The notes: a model not told the origin generated them from the letters alone. DNA of 64,000 nt from Microglena sp. YARC (GCA_022414725.1 CM039467.1:7696946-7760945), one strand, 5' to 3'; shown: positions 10,836-24,300, numbered from the stretch's first letter. Numbers and translations are program-made.

Positions 10836-11094
10836 CTCCCAACTCCAAGAAAAGCTATGGTGCACAGCATGTGAGCTTCTGTTTTGCTGCTTTCTGTAGG
10901 TCCAGCTGAGTTGCGAAAGTTGCGACACAAGCCTGACATCAGGATTGTGGCGTAGCACGGTATGGGTGTAGGGCGGTGTGTGGCGGAGGGCTAAGTGCGG
11001 AGGCCCGGGGGATTCAGGGGGAAGCACGTCGCACTGGAGTCGCACCAAGTCGCTCAATTTGCGACGCGTCACACACAAAGAACAGTGATGGTGC

Positions 11095-11260
11095 CCTGCT
11101 ATGTGAGCAGCTCTGTGCATGGCTCCAATGATTGTGTCACACAATGTCACACAATGATTGTGTCACTCAATCTGTGTCACACAATGATTGGGTCACTCAA
11201 TTTGTGTCACTCAATGATTGGGTCTCACAAAGTCACACAATGTCCTAGGATGATTGTGTT
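11095..11260 (+). repeat. Tandem repeat of TGTGTCACTCAATGATTG type
   Basis: Seven or so imperfect copies of a unit of about 22 bp, TCACACAATGATTGTG and variants. No gene recognised in the flanks. Confidence 0.8.
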
Positions 11261-11281
11261 CCGATGTTCGGAAGTAAGCCG

Positions 11282-11990
11282 AGTTGGCTCTTTTAGTTGA
11301 CATCAACACTAGAGTTGGTTGGCGCAGACGCAGGATTGGCCCTTGCACTCGTTGGGTTTGCGCCGGCGCCGAAGCTGGCTGGAAGCTGACATTTGTAGCC
11401 CACGAAAGCAACAGTGCACTGCCATGTGAGTAGCTATGCGCATGGTTCCGATTATTGTGTCACCGACTTCCGATGTCTGGAAGCCTACCGAGTTGGCTGT
11501 TTACCGCCCTCAATGTATGAGAGGCCAGGAGTTCACATATGTTACTCCGGGTGCGGTGCCACTTAGCCCTAAATGGTTTATGTTTAATTAAGCATTCATC
11601 ACAAGCCACCTGAGGATACCAGCTGATTGGGGCGGTCAATATAGTTAGCGCCCTCAATGTAGCAGAGACCCCACTGCCACACTGGATGCACCCGAGGGGC
11701 CGACTATACCTAAGGGTTCGGCGTCGAGCGAGGCCTCCAGCCCACGAACCTGCGGCATGGGCCGGTCGCCTTAGGTTGATAAGGGCAGTCAGGTTGTCTT
11801 AGTTGGCATTAACACTAGAGTTGGTTGGCTCAGACGCAGGATTGGCCCTTGCACTCGTTAGGTTTGCGCCGGCGCCGGAGCTGGCTGGAAGCTGACATTT
11901 GTAGCCCACGAAATAAACAGTGCGCTGCCATGTGGGCAGCTATGTGCATGGTTCCGATGATCTTGTCTCAGACTTCCGAAGTCTGGAACT
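11282..11990 (+). repeat. Two direct copies of a segment of about 180 bp
   Basis: A block beginning near AACACTAGAGTTGGTTGG and including GCAGGATTGGCCCTTGCACT and GCTGGAAGCTGACATTTGTA occurs at about 11300-11465 and again at about 11810-11985. The interval between holds no gene I can support. Confidence 0.75.
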
Positions 11991-12139
11991 CAAACGAGGG
12001 GCAGTTAGTCGGGTTGACTTGTTGTCAACTCTGGGCTGCTAACCGTCTCCCAAATCCAAGCACCCTTGTGCGATTCTCACGGAAACCTGGGAGCCTACTA
12101 AGCGAATTAGACAGACTTGTTAGATCCGAAGTGAGTTGG

Positions 12140-13140
12140 CATCAACACAGTATTTTGTTGGCTGGGTTCTTGAACTACCAAGGCTTGCAGTCACCAAGTC
12201 AACACAGTATTTTGTTGGCTAGGTTCTTGAACTACCAAGGCTTGCAGTCACCAAGTCAACTCAGTATTTTATTGGCTAGGTTCTTGAACTACCAAGGCTT
12301 GCAGTCACCAAGTCAACTCAGTATTTTGTTGGCTAGGTTCTTGAACTACCAAGACTTGCAGTCACCAAGTCAACTCAGTATTTTGTTGGCTAGGTTCTTG
12401 AACTACCAAGGCTTGCAGTCACCAAGTCAACTCAGTATTTTGTTGGCTAGGTTCTTGAACTACTAAGGCTTGCAGTCACCAAGTCAACTCAGTATTTTGT
12501 TGGCTAGGTTCTTGAACTACCAAGGCTTGCAGTCACCAAGTCAACTCAGTATTTTGTTGGCTAGGTTCTTGAACTACCAAGGCTTGCAGTCATCAAGTCA
12601 ACTCAGTATTTTATTGGCTAGGTTCTTGAACTACTAAGGCTTGCAGTCACCAAGTCAACTCAGTATTTTATTGGCTAGGTTCTTCAACTACCAAGGCTTG
12701 CAGTCACCAAGTCAACTCAGTATTTTGTTGGCTAGGTTCTTGAACTACCAAGGCTTGCAGTCACCAAGTCAACTCAGTATTTTGTTGGCTAGGTTCTTGA
12801 ACTACCAAGGCTTGCAGTCACCAAGTCAACTCAGTATTTTGTTGGCTAGGTTCTTGAACTACCAAGGCTTGCAGTCACCAAGTCAACTCAGTATTTTGTT
12901 GGCTAGGTTCTTGAACTACCAAGGCTTGCAGTCACCAAGTCACCTCAGTATTTTGTTGGCTAGGTTCTTGAACTACCAAGGCTTGCAGTCACCAAGTCAA
13001 CTCAGTATTTTGTTGGCTAGGTTCTTGAACTACCAAGGCTTGCAGTCACCAAGTCAACTCAGTATTTTGTTGGCTAGGTTCTTGAACTACCAAGGCTTGC
13101 AGTCACCTAGTCAACACAGTATTTTGTTGGCTTGGACACC
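12140..13140 (+). repeat. 57-bp minisatellite, about 17 copies
   Basis: Near-identical 57-bp units containing TATTTTGTTGGCTAGGTTCT and GGCTTGCAGTCACCAAGTCA. Because 57 is a multiple of three, the unit stays open in one frame (19-residue repeat), broken by TAA where CCAAGG has become CTAAGG (copies near 12463 and 12633). Treated as non-coding. Confidence 0.9.
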
Positions 13141-13195
13141 GAATTGGTTCTTGAACTACCAAGTTTTGCACCGGCGCCAGATGCGGAGGTTGAAT

Positions 13196-13198
<3 letters not shown>

Positions 13199-13231
<33 letters not shown>
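13199..13231. repeat. Poly-C homopolymer, about 32 nt
   Basis: An uninterrupted C run directly after the end of the 57-bp array. Length is likely approximate in any assembly. Confidence 0.9.
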
Positions 13232-13232
<1 letters not shown>

Positions 13233-13274
13233 TTGCGATACCCACGGAAATACTAACCAGGAAGCCTACTGTGC

Positions 13275-13425
13275 AGATAAGACACTCAGGGCCGCCGTTG
13301 GTAAACGATTGTTTGGGGTTCACTTCATCAATTCTTTTTCTTTTTAAGCCCTTCCTATCACGGTTGGGCAAGTCCCATAAGCATATCGGGCCAATTGGCC
13401 TACCCCTGGACTTTAACATACGTAC
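13275..13425 (-). repeat. Dispersed repeat family R2, minus copy
   Basis: Contains the complement of the R2 landmarks: AACGATTGTTTGGGGTTCA, CCCTTCCTATCACGGTTGGG and GCCTACCCCTGGACT. Confidence 0.7.
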
Positions 13426-13429
13426 AAGA

Positions 13430-14845
13430 CAGTTTGAAGACGTAAGTCCATGTACAGGCAAGGGGGGCCATGTACAGGCAAGGATACAGAGTATATGCAA
13501 TATGGCATAAAAAGAGTGCACTTGATTGGCGTGAGGTTGAGGGGGGCCAACCCGTTTGCTTGCACGGGGTCAACCACAAAGATATGTAATTGAGTATGTG
13601 CGATATATAAGACAATATTATGATTTATGAAACTGTCCTCCCACATGTAAGTTTTTAAACGGGTAGGTGTAGCTCTGTATGCTCTGTTGCTTGCACTCGA
13701 TATTTGTATTTGAAGTACCGTTCATGGTGGTGGTGGTGATGGGATAATGAGAGGAAGAATAATATTTGTTACGTGGTTGGTTCAGTGGTTATGAATACTT
13801 CAGTAGTCTAATTAAGTGACATATCCATCACACTTCTCAGTTACTCTTGGTACGGTTGTGGTCCCGATCAGTGATTTTGGCGGTACTTGGGCAACCCAAA
13901 GGGGGCGCAGAACTGGATTTTGAATTTGACATTGAGTGCTCCATATTGTAACCCCCCAGAATCCATATATAAGTTTTCAAACAATGGTATTTATATTTAA
14001 GGAGGGGGGGGATCAGCCACTCTGCCCTCTTCAGTGTGATTAGGCGTGGGGGGAGTGAATTTGTTTTTCCTCCTGTGTAACACCTAAAAGATTGTCAGCG
14101 TCGCAGCCGCGAGGGGTTGGGTTGGAGGGTAGGATTTCTGGGGGGCTGTAGACTGTAGACTGTACTGGGCTGTGCGGTGCGTGCTGCGGAGATTTATGCG
14201 TTGTAGGAGCTACGTTCGTGGAATGCTACAATAGCTACAGTATTGTGGTTTCGGCAGTGGTCTCGAAGATTTCGACAATTTGAACAACCGTATTGTGGTG
14301 TCGATGCATAGGTCTGGCTGCCTTCGGGCCGACCAACGGGACGACGGCATTACGTGCATGCGCAGCACGACCACTTCGAACCTGGGTTCACGCACATCCC
14401 AGTGACTGACTGCGTGATTTCACGCACTCACCCCGCCGGAGTGTGCGTGATTTGGGACTTCGTCACGCAACCACTGAAACACGTACGTTTCGAACTACAC
14501 TGCATGTGGCTGTTGACCATTTGAACATGCTAGCAAGGGAAGCCGAACACCCTGGACCCCTGTTTGTTTTTGCGTTTTAACTGTATGAACAGGGAGGTAC
14601 TTATCTGCATCTGTTCGACTACCCTGGACAGGTGGAGGAGCAGACTGCCGTTGGGCCAGTCCCACCTCCTAACGCAGTTTTTTTCAGAATCCTTCCGCGC
14701 CTTCCACATGCCGACGTTATTATCACTCATTTTATTTCCATAAGGCTCGCGGCAGCAAGCCATCCATTCATCCGTATTATATGGACTCTACCGCTACCAT
14801 CTTGAACGCGCAGGCTGATTGTGCAGCTGACAACCCGACCTTCCG
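13430..14845. other. Intergenic interval without a recognised gene
   Basis: About 1.4 kb before the inverted-duplication arm. It contains AT-rich and short G-rich stretches and a short inverted segment around CTGCGTGATTTCACGCAC (14410-14475). Reading frames on both strands are short and show no known motif. The promoter of the channel gene presumably lies in the right-hand part and in 14846-15213. Confidence 0.5.
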
Positions 14846-15213
14846 CGCACCTGAAGTGTGCGCCACACCCCTAGACTTCATAGGGCTCACAGCAGGAGGC
14901 CACGCATGCTTCCTTCTGAACTGAGGACTGCTGCTAGCTGCTAGCTTCCTCTCCTCTTACCGAGTCTCTGGGCCCCCACTTGGACCCCACTCGCTTTCAT
15001 TCATGCATTCGTGTCCAAGTTGATTCACTCGTGCGGTGCCCTGATTGAGCGAGGCCCCTTCATTCAACAATCGGTGCTCTGTTCTTTCGCCTAGCCAGTC
15101 GCCTTTTCCGCGAGGTTGAACCTGCCCCCATCATCGGGGCATCCCTTCCAGCCATCCAGTGGGCGGATACAGCCCATAAGCTGCCTCAGCCGAGAGTAGG
15201 GAGCAGTCTGCAA

Positions 15214-16510
15214 ATGGTCGGTCAGAGCAAGCACATACATGGTGCTCACATGTATGTGTGGCTTCTGTTGCTGCTCCTCACCAACCTCTGCATATTGGTA
15301 GCTGGTGACGCAACTGCTGATAAAAACGCACTTCTGGCATTTGCCACAGCAGCTGCCCATCCAGACTTATCCTCCTGGGTCGCAGAGAATGATACGTGTA
15401 CTCGTAAGTGTTAAAGCTTTGCAGCAAATGATTGGATGGGGCCTTCACACTTAAATGATAACAGGGCGTAGCAGAAAGTAGTGAAGTAAAGATGCAAATA
15501 GCACCCAGTGCAATCTCAGCCATCATGTGCCCCACCCACGTCGTACACTGTACAATCAAGGACCTGAGCCATTATTTGCCCTACCCATTTCACACTTTGC
15601 CAGATAATTAATTCTCATGCCTTCTGCTGCTTTCACATTGCAGAATATGTCGGTGTCACATGCGCTAGCACCGGAAGAGTCTCAGCATTGAACCTCCAGC
15701 TAGCTGGGTCTGCCGGTGGAGTCTTAGCCATTCCAGCCGACTTCAGTGAGTACTGCATGATAAGGTTGATGCGTACTGCCAGTACAGCAGTAGTCAAGCA
15801 TGACTAGGGAACGGCAACTAATATTAGTGTTTGAAAACTAATATTAACTGATATTATCAGGGGGGGGTGCAAAAAAAAAAGGTGCTAGACCCCGGCTAGA
15901 CCCCATCACAAAAAAGTGCTGACCCTTCTGCAGACCCCCCCCCACACACACACACACCGGCTCCGGAACCCACTGCAAAGCCACTATCTCAGCCACCACT
16001 TAGTGTAATGGTGTCTAATTAGGCTCATTTTACAGGGTTTTCAAAGGCCTATCCATTGAGGTTGGTCTCGAGACCATTGGGAATGTTTGAAGCATAGAAA
16101 ATCATCATTACCAATGCTACATTGTTTGATGGGGCTTGGGTCAGGTCCCCTTGGCCCCTAATGTGCCCACCTTCAATACTCTTCAATTATCAGGTATTAA
16201 ATAATCAGGTCTTCAACTCAAGCTTTGGCGTGCTGCTGAATCTCGACTTCTGTTCGACTGCAGCCAAGCACGCAAGAGAATTCTGATGGCGCTCTAAGTT
16301 TCCGTGGTCGCCGCAAAGCAATTGTTTATCGCACTTGTCGCAGATAGTGCCCTTTGATTGTGGGTCCATCGAATAACATCAAATAGCACTGGGCACCAGA
16401 ACGAAAAAATACGCACAGTGAAGGGAAGGCAAATAGAAGAAGCAGTGAACTACCATGAGGTCTCGATCTGTACGTCGTTGTACACGTGTTGGTTAGGGCG
16501 TTGTGTGTGA

Positions 16511-16569
<59 letters not shown>

Positions 16570-18337
16570 TAGACCCCCCCCCTCTGCCCTGGGCATAATA
16601 TGTGGTGGATCCCTACCCCAATAGCATAAATGGACTGGTATTTAGTAGACTTGGGGGAACACCCTAGTTCCACTCCCATGTCATTCTGAGGGCTGTAAAA
16701 AAAGTGCCTGAAAAGTACCTAATATTTTGATAATGTCAGATGTTTTCCTCCCCCCCCCCCCCCCCCCCCATTTAACTTGGCAAAGGGGTCTATGGCTTTG
16801 ACTGACTCAAGTTCAGACCTGAAATCCAGTTGGCAAAGGATCTTTTTGCTTACATGGTATTCTTACATTTCCTTGTTACGTGTCCACCAAGTAGTCTGCC
16901 CAAGCTTGATGTAAAACCATGTAAACATTCAAATCAGGAGCATTAGGCTTGCTAGGGCTAAGTAGCCAGACCGGCACATGGCTCCAGCCAGCCAAATTGC
17001 TGGCTGGAGCCATGTAACCAAGTTCAAGGTCAAGTACATGTTCACAAAGTAGTCTGCCCAAGCTTTATGAAAATAAAACCATGTAGCAATTCAAATCAGG
17101 AACATTTTACTTGCCAGGGCTTAGTTGACAGACCGGTATATGGCTCCAGCCAGCTAAATTGCTGGCTGGAGCAATGTAACCAAGTTCAAGGTCAAGTACA
17201 TGTTCACAAATTAGTTTGCCCAAGCTTGCTGGAAAAAAACCAAGTAGCAGTTCAATTCAGGAACAATTAATTTGCTAGGGCTTAGTAGACAGACCGATAT
17301 ATGGCTCCAGCCAGCCAAATTGCTGGCTGGAGCCATGTAACCAAGTTCAAGGTCAAGTACATGTTCACAAATTAGTCTGCCCAAGCTTGCAGGAAAAAAA
17401 CCAAGTAGCAATTCAATTCAGGAACAATTAATTTGCTTGGGCTTAGTAGACAGCTCAAAACGGTGTACTGCAAAGTACCATGGTAACCGTAACTTGGCAA
17501 AGGCCAACCACCTGGAGTGGTCTCAAGCTGGATCCCTAATCCGGTTTGGCAAAGGGTCGTTTGCCAAACCGTTTGCCAATACTTAAGGCACGTGCGGTAC
17601 ATTCGAAATTCTGGTGAGATGGCTTGTCGGACTAATATTATATGATATTTTATAATATTATTTATTCACTAACATTATATAACATAGCCGATCCCTAAGC
17701 ATGACCCAAAAGGGCTTGCCTGTCCTTCAGTGTGCAACTTGAACTTGAACTGGAATTGTACTTGCCTGTCCTTCAGTGTGCAAGGCATGATGATGGTTGC
17801 GCATCTGTCTTTGTCTCACCCTTTTCATCTGCTGCGTTGTCTGTTGTCCTTGCTCGTGCTGCTGTTGTCTGTTGTCTGTTGTCTGCTGTTGTTGTCTGTT
17901 GTCTGTTGTCTGTTATCTGTTGTCTGTTGTCTGTTGTCTGTTGTCTGTTATCTATTGTCTGTTGTCTGTTGTCTGTTGTCTGTTGTTGTTGTCTCACCCT
18001 TTCATCTGCTGTTGTCTGTTGTCCTTGCTCGTGATAGTTGGCTTGTTTCTGCTCCAAAGCTTTCAACTTCAATACAATTCACCCAAGTTTTCTCCAATAC
18101 TGCTGCTGTTTGTGCTCTGATCGTGTGTCACACCCTTGGCTCCATCTGCTGGAGCCTCGACACTCTTTTGGAGGAGTGGCAACGCCATTCAAACTGAGCC
18201 CTCGGTGTCGCTGGTTTGTGTCGGGAGACCCACCTCCTGGGGTGAAATTCCTCTTATACAAAAAAAACTTTCATCCTAATGTGCAGGTAATCTGGATGGG
18301 CTGACAAGCTTGACGATGAGCAACTGCGCTCTTACTG
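15214..18337 (+). CDS. Channel gene exons 1-3: signal peptide, LRR N-cap, first LRR
   Basis: Exon 1 (15214-15403) has MYVWLLLLLLTNLCILVAG, a classic signal peptide, then DATADKNALLAF and WVAENDTCTQ. Exon 2 (15644-15745) gives YVGVTCASTGRVSALNL, the plant-type LRRNT pattern C-x-GVTC-x-GRV-x-L. Exon 3 (18287-18337) supplies NLDGLTSLTMSNCALTG. Phases are 1, 2 and 1. The ATG at 15214 or the one at 15250 could be used; an upstream in-frame TAG (CGCCTAG near 15093) excludes a longer protein, although the inverted copy is open further upstream. Confidence 0.8.
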
Positions 18338-21300
18338 GTGAGATTGGAAACAAATGGAGCCACTATAATTATGAGTTTTTGAAGACTATTAGGGGGGGTA
18401 ATTGTGACCTTTGCTAGACCCGCACCCACAATTGTATCTCATGAGTTCATACCAGGTGCTGATGGCGGTCTTGGTAGGTTGACGAGGTGTGCTACAAATG
18501 GGCTGGGCAGGAGACAGGCTAAGACATAACCTGAACTTGTCTTCGAGACCCATGGGTGCGTACCCTACTGTCTGACCTTCATCCAACTTCCACACCATCC
18601 AAGACTTGAGCCTGTCTCCACCCACCCCCACCCTCACCCCCACACCACCCACCCACTGACCACCTCACACAACCTGAACTTGTCTTCGAGACCAAAGTTT
18701 GTGTACTGTTCTGTCTAACCTTCATCCAACTTCCACACCATCCAAGCCTTGAGCCTTGAGCCTGTCTCCACCCACCCCCACCCTCACCCCACACCACTCA
18801 CCCACCCACCTAACCACCCTTCCACCCACACCATCCAAGACTTGAGCATTGAGCCTGTCTCCACCCACCCCCACCCTCACCCCCACACCACCCACCCACT
18901 GACCACCTCACACAACCTGAACTTGTCTTCGAGACCAAAGTTTGTGTACTGTTCTGTCTACACCCACCCCCACCCACACCCTCACCCACAAACCAACCAC
19001 CCACTCACACAACCACTCACACAACCACCCATTCACCTAACCACCCTTCCACCCACACCATCTTTGACCAGCCCTGCACACGCTTTGCCATGCATCCTGT
19101 GCTCTTTAATGTGTCAGGCCACCTAGCTCTATCCTAACTCAGCTTGTTCCCAAACTCTCTGCAGGAACTCTCCCTGCTGACTTGTCTTCTCTCAGGAATC
19201 TTCAAACACTCAATCTTCAAAATAACAAATTAATGGTGGGTGCCACAGTAGTAGAGTTCTTCCAAGAAGATGGCAACCATGATAGTGGATGTGCTATGTT
19301 CTGCATTAATGTGTGTGTCTCTGTAATTCTGTCTATCTTATCATTCATGTGTTGTTTCCTCGATGTTGTTCCTTTGAAGTCTACAGACGATATGTAATAT
19401 GTTAACCGCGATGGTAGTTTGTCCAGTTGAGGTAGGAGACCGCTCCCCACCCGCGTACGACGGGCTCCCTTAACACCACGCCCCACCAGGCGTTATCATT
19501 ACCTGTATAAGTACTGCAATCATGTGTTGTGTTGCTGAAGGACTTATTTGCGCTCCTTCACCCCTCCTCCAGGGTACCCTTCCAGCAGCGTACAGTGCTC
19601 TGACAGCACTTGGACATGTGTTTATGAACGGCAATGCTCTTACTGGTGAGACTGCAAGCAGATGGAACCACTGTCATTATGAGTATTTCAGACTATTAGG
19701 GGTGTTCATTGTGACCTCTGTTAGACCTTTCCCTACAAGCATATCTCATGAGTTAATACTAGGTGCTCTTGGTGGTCTTGGTAGGTTGACGAGGTGTGCT
19801 ACAAATTGGCTGGGCGGGAGACAGGCTATGACATAACTTGAACTTGTCTTTAAAAGCAGTGCACCCTACTGTCTGACCTTCATCCAACTTCCACACCATC
19901 CAAGCCTTGAGCCTTGAGCCTGTCTCCACCCCCCCCCACCCTCACCTTCACCCCCCCCACACACACTTACTCACCCACTCACCCATCCACCCACCTAACC
20001 ACCCTTCCACCCACACCATCCAAGCCTTGAGCCTTGAGCCTGTCTCCACCCACCCCCACCCCCACCCCCACCCCCACCTCCACATTACCCACTCACACAA
20101 TCACCCACACAGCCACCCACCTAGCCACCTTTCCTCCCACACCATCTTTGGCCAGCCCTGAACACACATCGCCAGGCATCCTGCGCTCTTTAATTTGTCA
20201 GGCCACCTAGCTCTATCCTAACTCAGCTTGTTCCCAAACTCTCTGCAGGAACTCTCCCTGGTGCCTGGGCTTCTCTCAGTAATCTGCAATGGTTCTATCT
20301 TCAAAATAACAAATTAATGGTGGGTGCCACTGTAGTAGAGTTCTTCCATGAAGATGGCAACCATGATAGTGGATGTGCTATTTTCTACATTCATGTGTGT
20401 GTGTCTCAATGCTTCTGTCTGTCTTATCATTCATGTGTTGTTTCCTCAATGTTGTTCCTTTGAAGTCTATATATGAAACATGTAAAAGTACTGCAATCAT
20501 GTGTCTTGCTGCTGAAGGACTTACCTGCGCTCCTTCACCCCTCCTCCAGGGCACCCTTCCTGCAGCGTACAGTGCTCTGACAGCACTTCTGTTTGTGTAT
20601 ATGAACGGCAATGCTTTTACTGGTGAGGCTGCGAACAGATGGAACCACTGTAATTATGAGTATTTCAGACAATTAGGGGTGTTCATTGTGACCTGTGTTA
20701 GACCTTCCCCCATTGATGCATCTCATGAGTTTATACCTGATGCTGATGGCAGTCTTGAAATGTTGACTAGGTGTGGTATGACTTGTCTGGGCAGGAGACA
20801 GGCTAAAAACAAATCTTGACTTCGTACCCTTTTGTGTACCCCTTTGTCTGACCTTTATCCAACTTCCATACCATCCAAGACTAGAGACTTGAGACTTGTC
20901 TCAACCCCCAACCACCCCCACCCCCACCCTCACCCCCACACCACCCACCCACGCACCCACTCACACAACCACCCTTTCACCCACACCATCTTTGGCCAGC
21001 CCTGAACACGCATTGCCATGCATCCTGTGCTCTTCAATTTTTCAGCCCACCTAGCTCTATACTAACTCAGCTTGTTCCCAAACTCTCTGCAGGAACTCTC
21101 CCTGCTGACTGGGCCTCTCTCAGTAGACTTAACAGGATTGATCTTCAGAACAACAACTTAACGGTGGGTGCCACTGTAGTAGAGTTCTTCCATGAAGATG
21201 GCAACCATGATAGTGGATGTGCTATTTTCTACATCCATGTGTATGTCTCTGTGCTTCTGTCTGTCTTATCACTCCTGTGTTGTTTCATTCATTCCTGTTT

Positions 21301-24300
21301 TGTTTCCTCCATGCTCAGTCTATGTATGTTATATTTATAAGAACTGAAATCATGTGTTGTTGAAGGACTTACCTGCCCTCCTTCGCCCCTCCTCCAGGGC
21401 ACCCTTCCTGCAGCATACAGTGCTCTGACAGCACTTCGACATATGGATATTGACAGAAATGCTCTTACTGGTGAGACTGAAAACAGATGGAACTACTATA
21501 GTAATAAGTATTTCAGACTATGAGGGTATTGTGACCTTTGCTACATCGTCCCCCACAAATGTATCTCATGAGTTCATACCAGGTGCTGATGGCGGTCTTG
21601 GTAGGTTGAAGAGGTGTGCTACAAACTGTCTGGGAAGGAGAAATGTGTAAACATAACCTGAATTTGGTTTCACCCCCACTCACCCACCCAATCACCATCT
21701 TACACACCTTAACACCCTTCCAGCCACACAATCTTTGGCCAGCCCTGAACACGCATCACCAGGCATCCTGTGCTCTTTACTTTGCAGGCCACCTAGCTCT
21801 ATCCTAACTCAGATTTTTCTCAAACTCTCTGCAGGAACTCTCCCTAGTAACTGGGCTTCTCTCAGACTTTATCTCCTCAATCTTGGAAATAATCAATTAA
21901 TGGTGGGTGCCGCTGTAGTAGAGTTCTTTCATGAAGATGGCAACCATGATAGTGGATGTGCTTTTTCTACATCCATGTGTGTTTCTTTGTACTCATGTAC
22001 ATTACATTACATTACATTACATTACATTACATTACATGTTAAAGTCTACTTGACACCGCGAGGGTGTATGAGACTCTGTGCTTTAAACAAAAAGAAAAAG
22101 CACCCACAAAGCAAAAAACCTCATGTCTTATCATTCATGTGTTCTTTCCTTGATGTTGTTCCTTTAAAGTCTATATATATAATGATAGTGGCTTGTGGGT
22201 CGTGGTATTAAGGGAACCCGTCGTACGCAGGCAGAGAACGGTCTACCTCCTTGACTGGACAAGCTACCATCGCAGTTGATAACGACCTGCAACGCTCAGG
22301 GTGACCGTAGGGGGAATCGAACCCCCGACCCTGCTTCGTTTAAGCGATTTGGTGTACCACTAGACCAAACGTATCACTGAAACAAGCTAAGTCTATATAT
22401 CATATATGTACTATGTATAAGAACAGCAATTATGTGTTGTGTTGCTGAAGGACTTACCTGCGCTCCTCCACCCCTCCTCCAGGGCTCCCTTCCTGCAGCG
22501 TACAGTGCTATGACAGCAATTACATCTCTCAGAATCGACAGCAACCGCCTTACTGGTGAGACTGCAAACAGATGTAAACACTGGAATTATGAGTATTTCA
22601 AACTATAAAGAGTGGTCATTGTGACCTTTGTTAAACCTTCACCCACCAAAATATCTCACGATGTGCTGATGGCGGGTTTGGTAGGTTGAAGAGGTGCGGT
22701 ACAAATTGCCTGGGCAGGAAACAGGCTAAGACATAACATGAACTTGTCTTCGTGACCAATGGTTGTGTACCCTACTGTCTGGCCTTCATCCAACTTCCAT
22801 ACCATCCAAGCCTTGAGCCTGTCTCCACCCACCCCCACCCTCACCCCCACACCATATACCTACTTACCCACCAACTCACACAACCACACAACCACCCATC
22901 CACCTAACCAACCTTCCACCCACACCATCTTTGGCCAGCCCTGCACACGCTTTGCCATACATCCTGTGCTCTTTAATTTGTCAGGCCACCTAGCTCTATC
23001 CTAACCCAGCTTGTTCCCAAACTCTCTGCAGGAACTCTCCCTGGTAGCTGGGCTTCGATCCGTAACCTTTTTGAGCTGGCTCTTAACAATAATCAATTGA
23101 CGGTGGGTGCCACTGTAGTGCCACTGTAGTTCACGGTGGGTGCCAGTGTAGTGCCACTGTAGTTCACGGTGGGTGCCAGTGTAATGCCACTGTAGTTCAC
23201 GGTGGGTGCCAGTGTAGTGCCACTGTAGTTCACGGTGGGTGCCAGTGTAGTGCCAGTGTAGTTTACGGTGGGTGCCACTGTAGTGCCACTGTAGTTCACG
23301 GTGGGTGCCAGTGCAGTGCCACTGTAGTTCACGGTGGGTGCCACTGTGGTGCCACTGTAGTTCACGGTGGGTGCCAGTGTGGTGCCACTGTAGTTCACGG
23401 TGGGTGCCAGTGTAGTGCCACTGTAGTTCACGGTGGGTGCCACTGTGGTGCCACTGTAGTTCACGGTGGGTGCCAGTGTAGTGCCACTGTAGTTCACGGT
23501 GGGTGCCAGTGTAGTGCCACTGTAGTTCACGGTGGGTGCCACTGTAGTGCCACTGTAGTTCACGGTGGGTGCCAGTGTAGTGCCACTGTAGTTCACGGTG
23601 GGTGCCACTGTAGTGCCACTGTAGTTCACGGTAGGTGCCAGTGTAGTGCCTCTGTAGTTCACGGTGGGTGCCAGTGTAGTGCCACTGTAGTTCACGGTGG
23701 GTGCCAGTGTAGTGCCACTGTAGTTCACGGTGGGTGCCAGTGTAGTGCCACTCTAGTTCACGGTGGGTGCCACTGTAGTGCCACTGTAGTTCATGGTGGG
23801 TGCCAGTGTAGTGCCACTGTAGTTCACGGTGGGTGCCACTGTAGTTCACGGTGGGTGCCACTGTAGTGCCACTGTAGTTCACGGTGGGTGCCAGTGTAGT
23901 GCCACTGTAGTTCACGGTGGGTGCCAGTGTAGTGCCACTGTAGTTCACGGTGGGTGCCAGTGTAGTGCCACTGTAGTTCACGGTGGCAGCCACTGTAGTG
24001 CCACTGTAGTTCACGGTGGGTGCCAGTGTAGTGCCACTGTAGTTCACGGTGGGTGCCAGTGTAGTGCCACTGTAGTTCACGGTGGGTGCCAGTGTAGTGC
24101 CAGTGTAGTTTACGGTGGGTGCCACTGTAGTGCCACTGTAGTTCACGGTGGGTGCCAGTGTAGTGCCACTGTAGTTCATGGTGGGTGCCAGTGTAGTGCC
24201 ACTGTAGTTCACGGTGGGTGCCAGTGTAGTGCCACTGTAGTTCACGGTGGGTGCCAGTGTAGTGCCACTGTAGTTCACGGTGGGTGCCACTGTAGTTCAC

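Larger units (their letters stand above)
15805..17697. mobile_element. hAT-like non-autonomous transposon, 1.9 kb, with 8-bp target duplication
   Basis: It starts TAGGGAACGGCAAC and ends ATAGCCGATCCCTA, flanked by AGCATGAC on both sides (15797-15804 and 17698-17705). The right inverted-duplication arm lacks it and shows the uninterrupted site, which confirms insertion. Subterminal zones are rich in TAATATTA palindromes, like the small MITEs at 5628 and 4096. The interior is composite: an inverted copy of repeat R1, a (GA)n tract, a poly-C run and three 170-bp tandem units. No transposase frame was seen. Confidence 0.88.
14846..18470 (+). repeat. Left arm of a large inverted duplication (partner 62300-64000)
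   Basis: Sequence from GCACCTGAAGTGTGCGCCAC (14847) onward is the reverse complement of the right end of the window, including 5' flank, exon 1, intron 1, exon 2, the (TGTCTGT)n tract and exon 3. The left arm is longer because a 1.9-kb transposon sits at 15805-17697. The right arm still matches at base 64000, so the duplication continues outside the window. Confidence 0.9.

Noticed and set aside
12140..13140. CRISPR-like regular repeats
   Set aside because: Units are contiguous with no unique spacers, and the context is eukaryotic.
11825..13510. Long plus-strand frames with a 19-residue repeat (SILLARFLNYQGLQSPSQ)
   Set aside because: A 57-bp minisatellite; nearly identical units at DNA level, including silent positions, with stops in some copies and no recognisable domain in the flanks.
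22190..22390. Functional tRNA gene
   Set aside because: A and B boxes are good, but the sequence continues into a body shared with other copies and the anticodon arm is poor; a SINE is the better reading.
23001..24290. 429-codon minus-strand reading frame of TVNYSGTTLAP repeats
   Set aside because: It is the translation of a 33-bp intronic minisatellite whose period is a multiple of three. Other frames of the same array are open too, and it runs into LRR exon sequence antisense.
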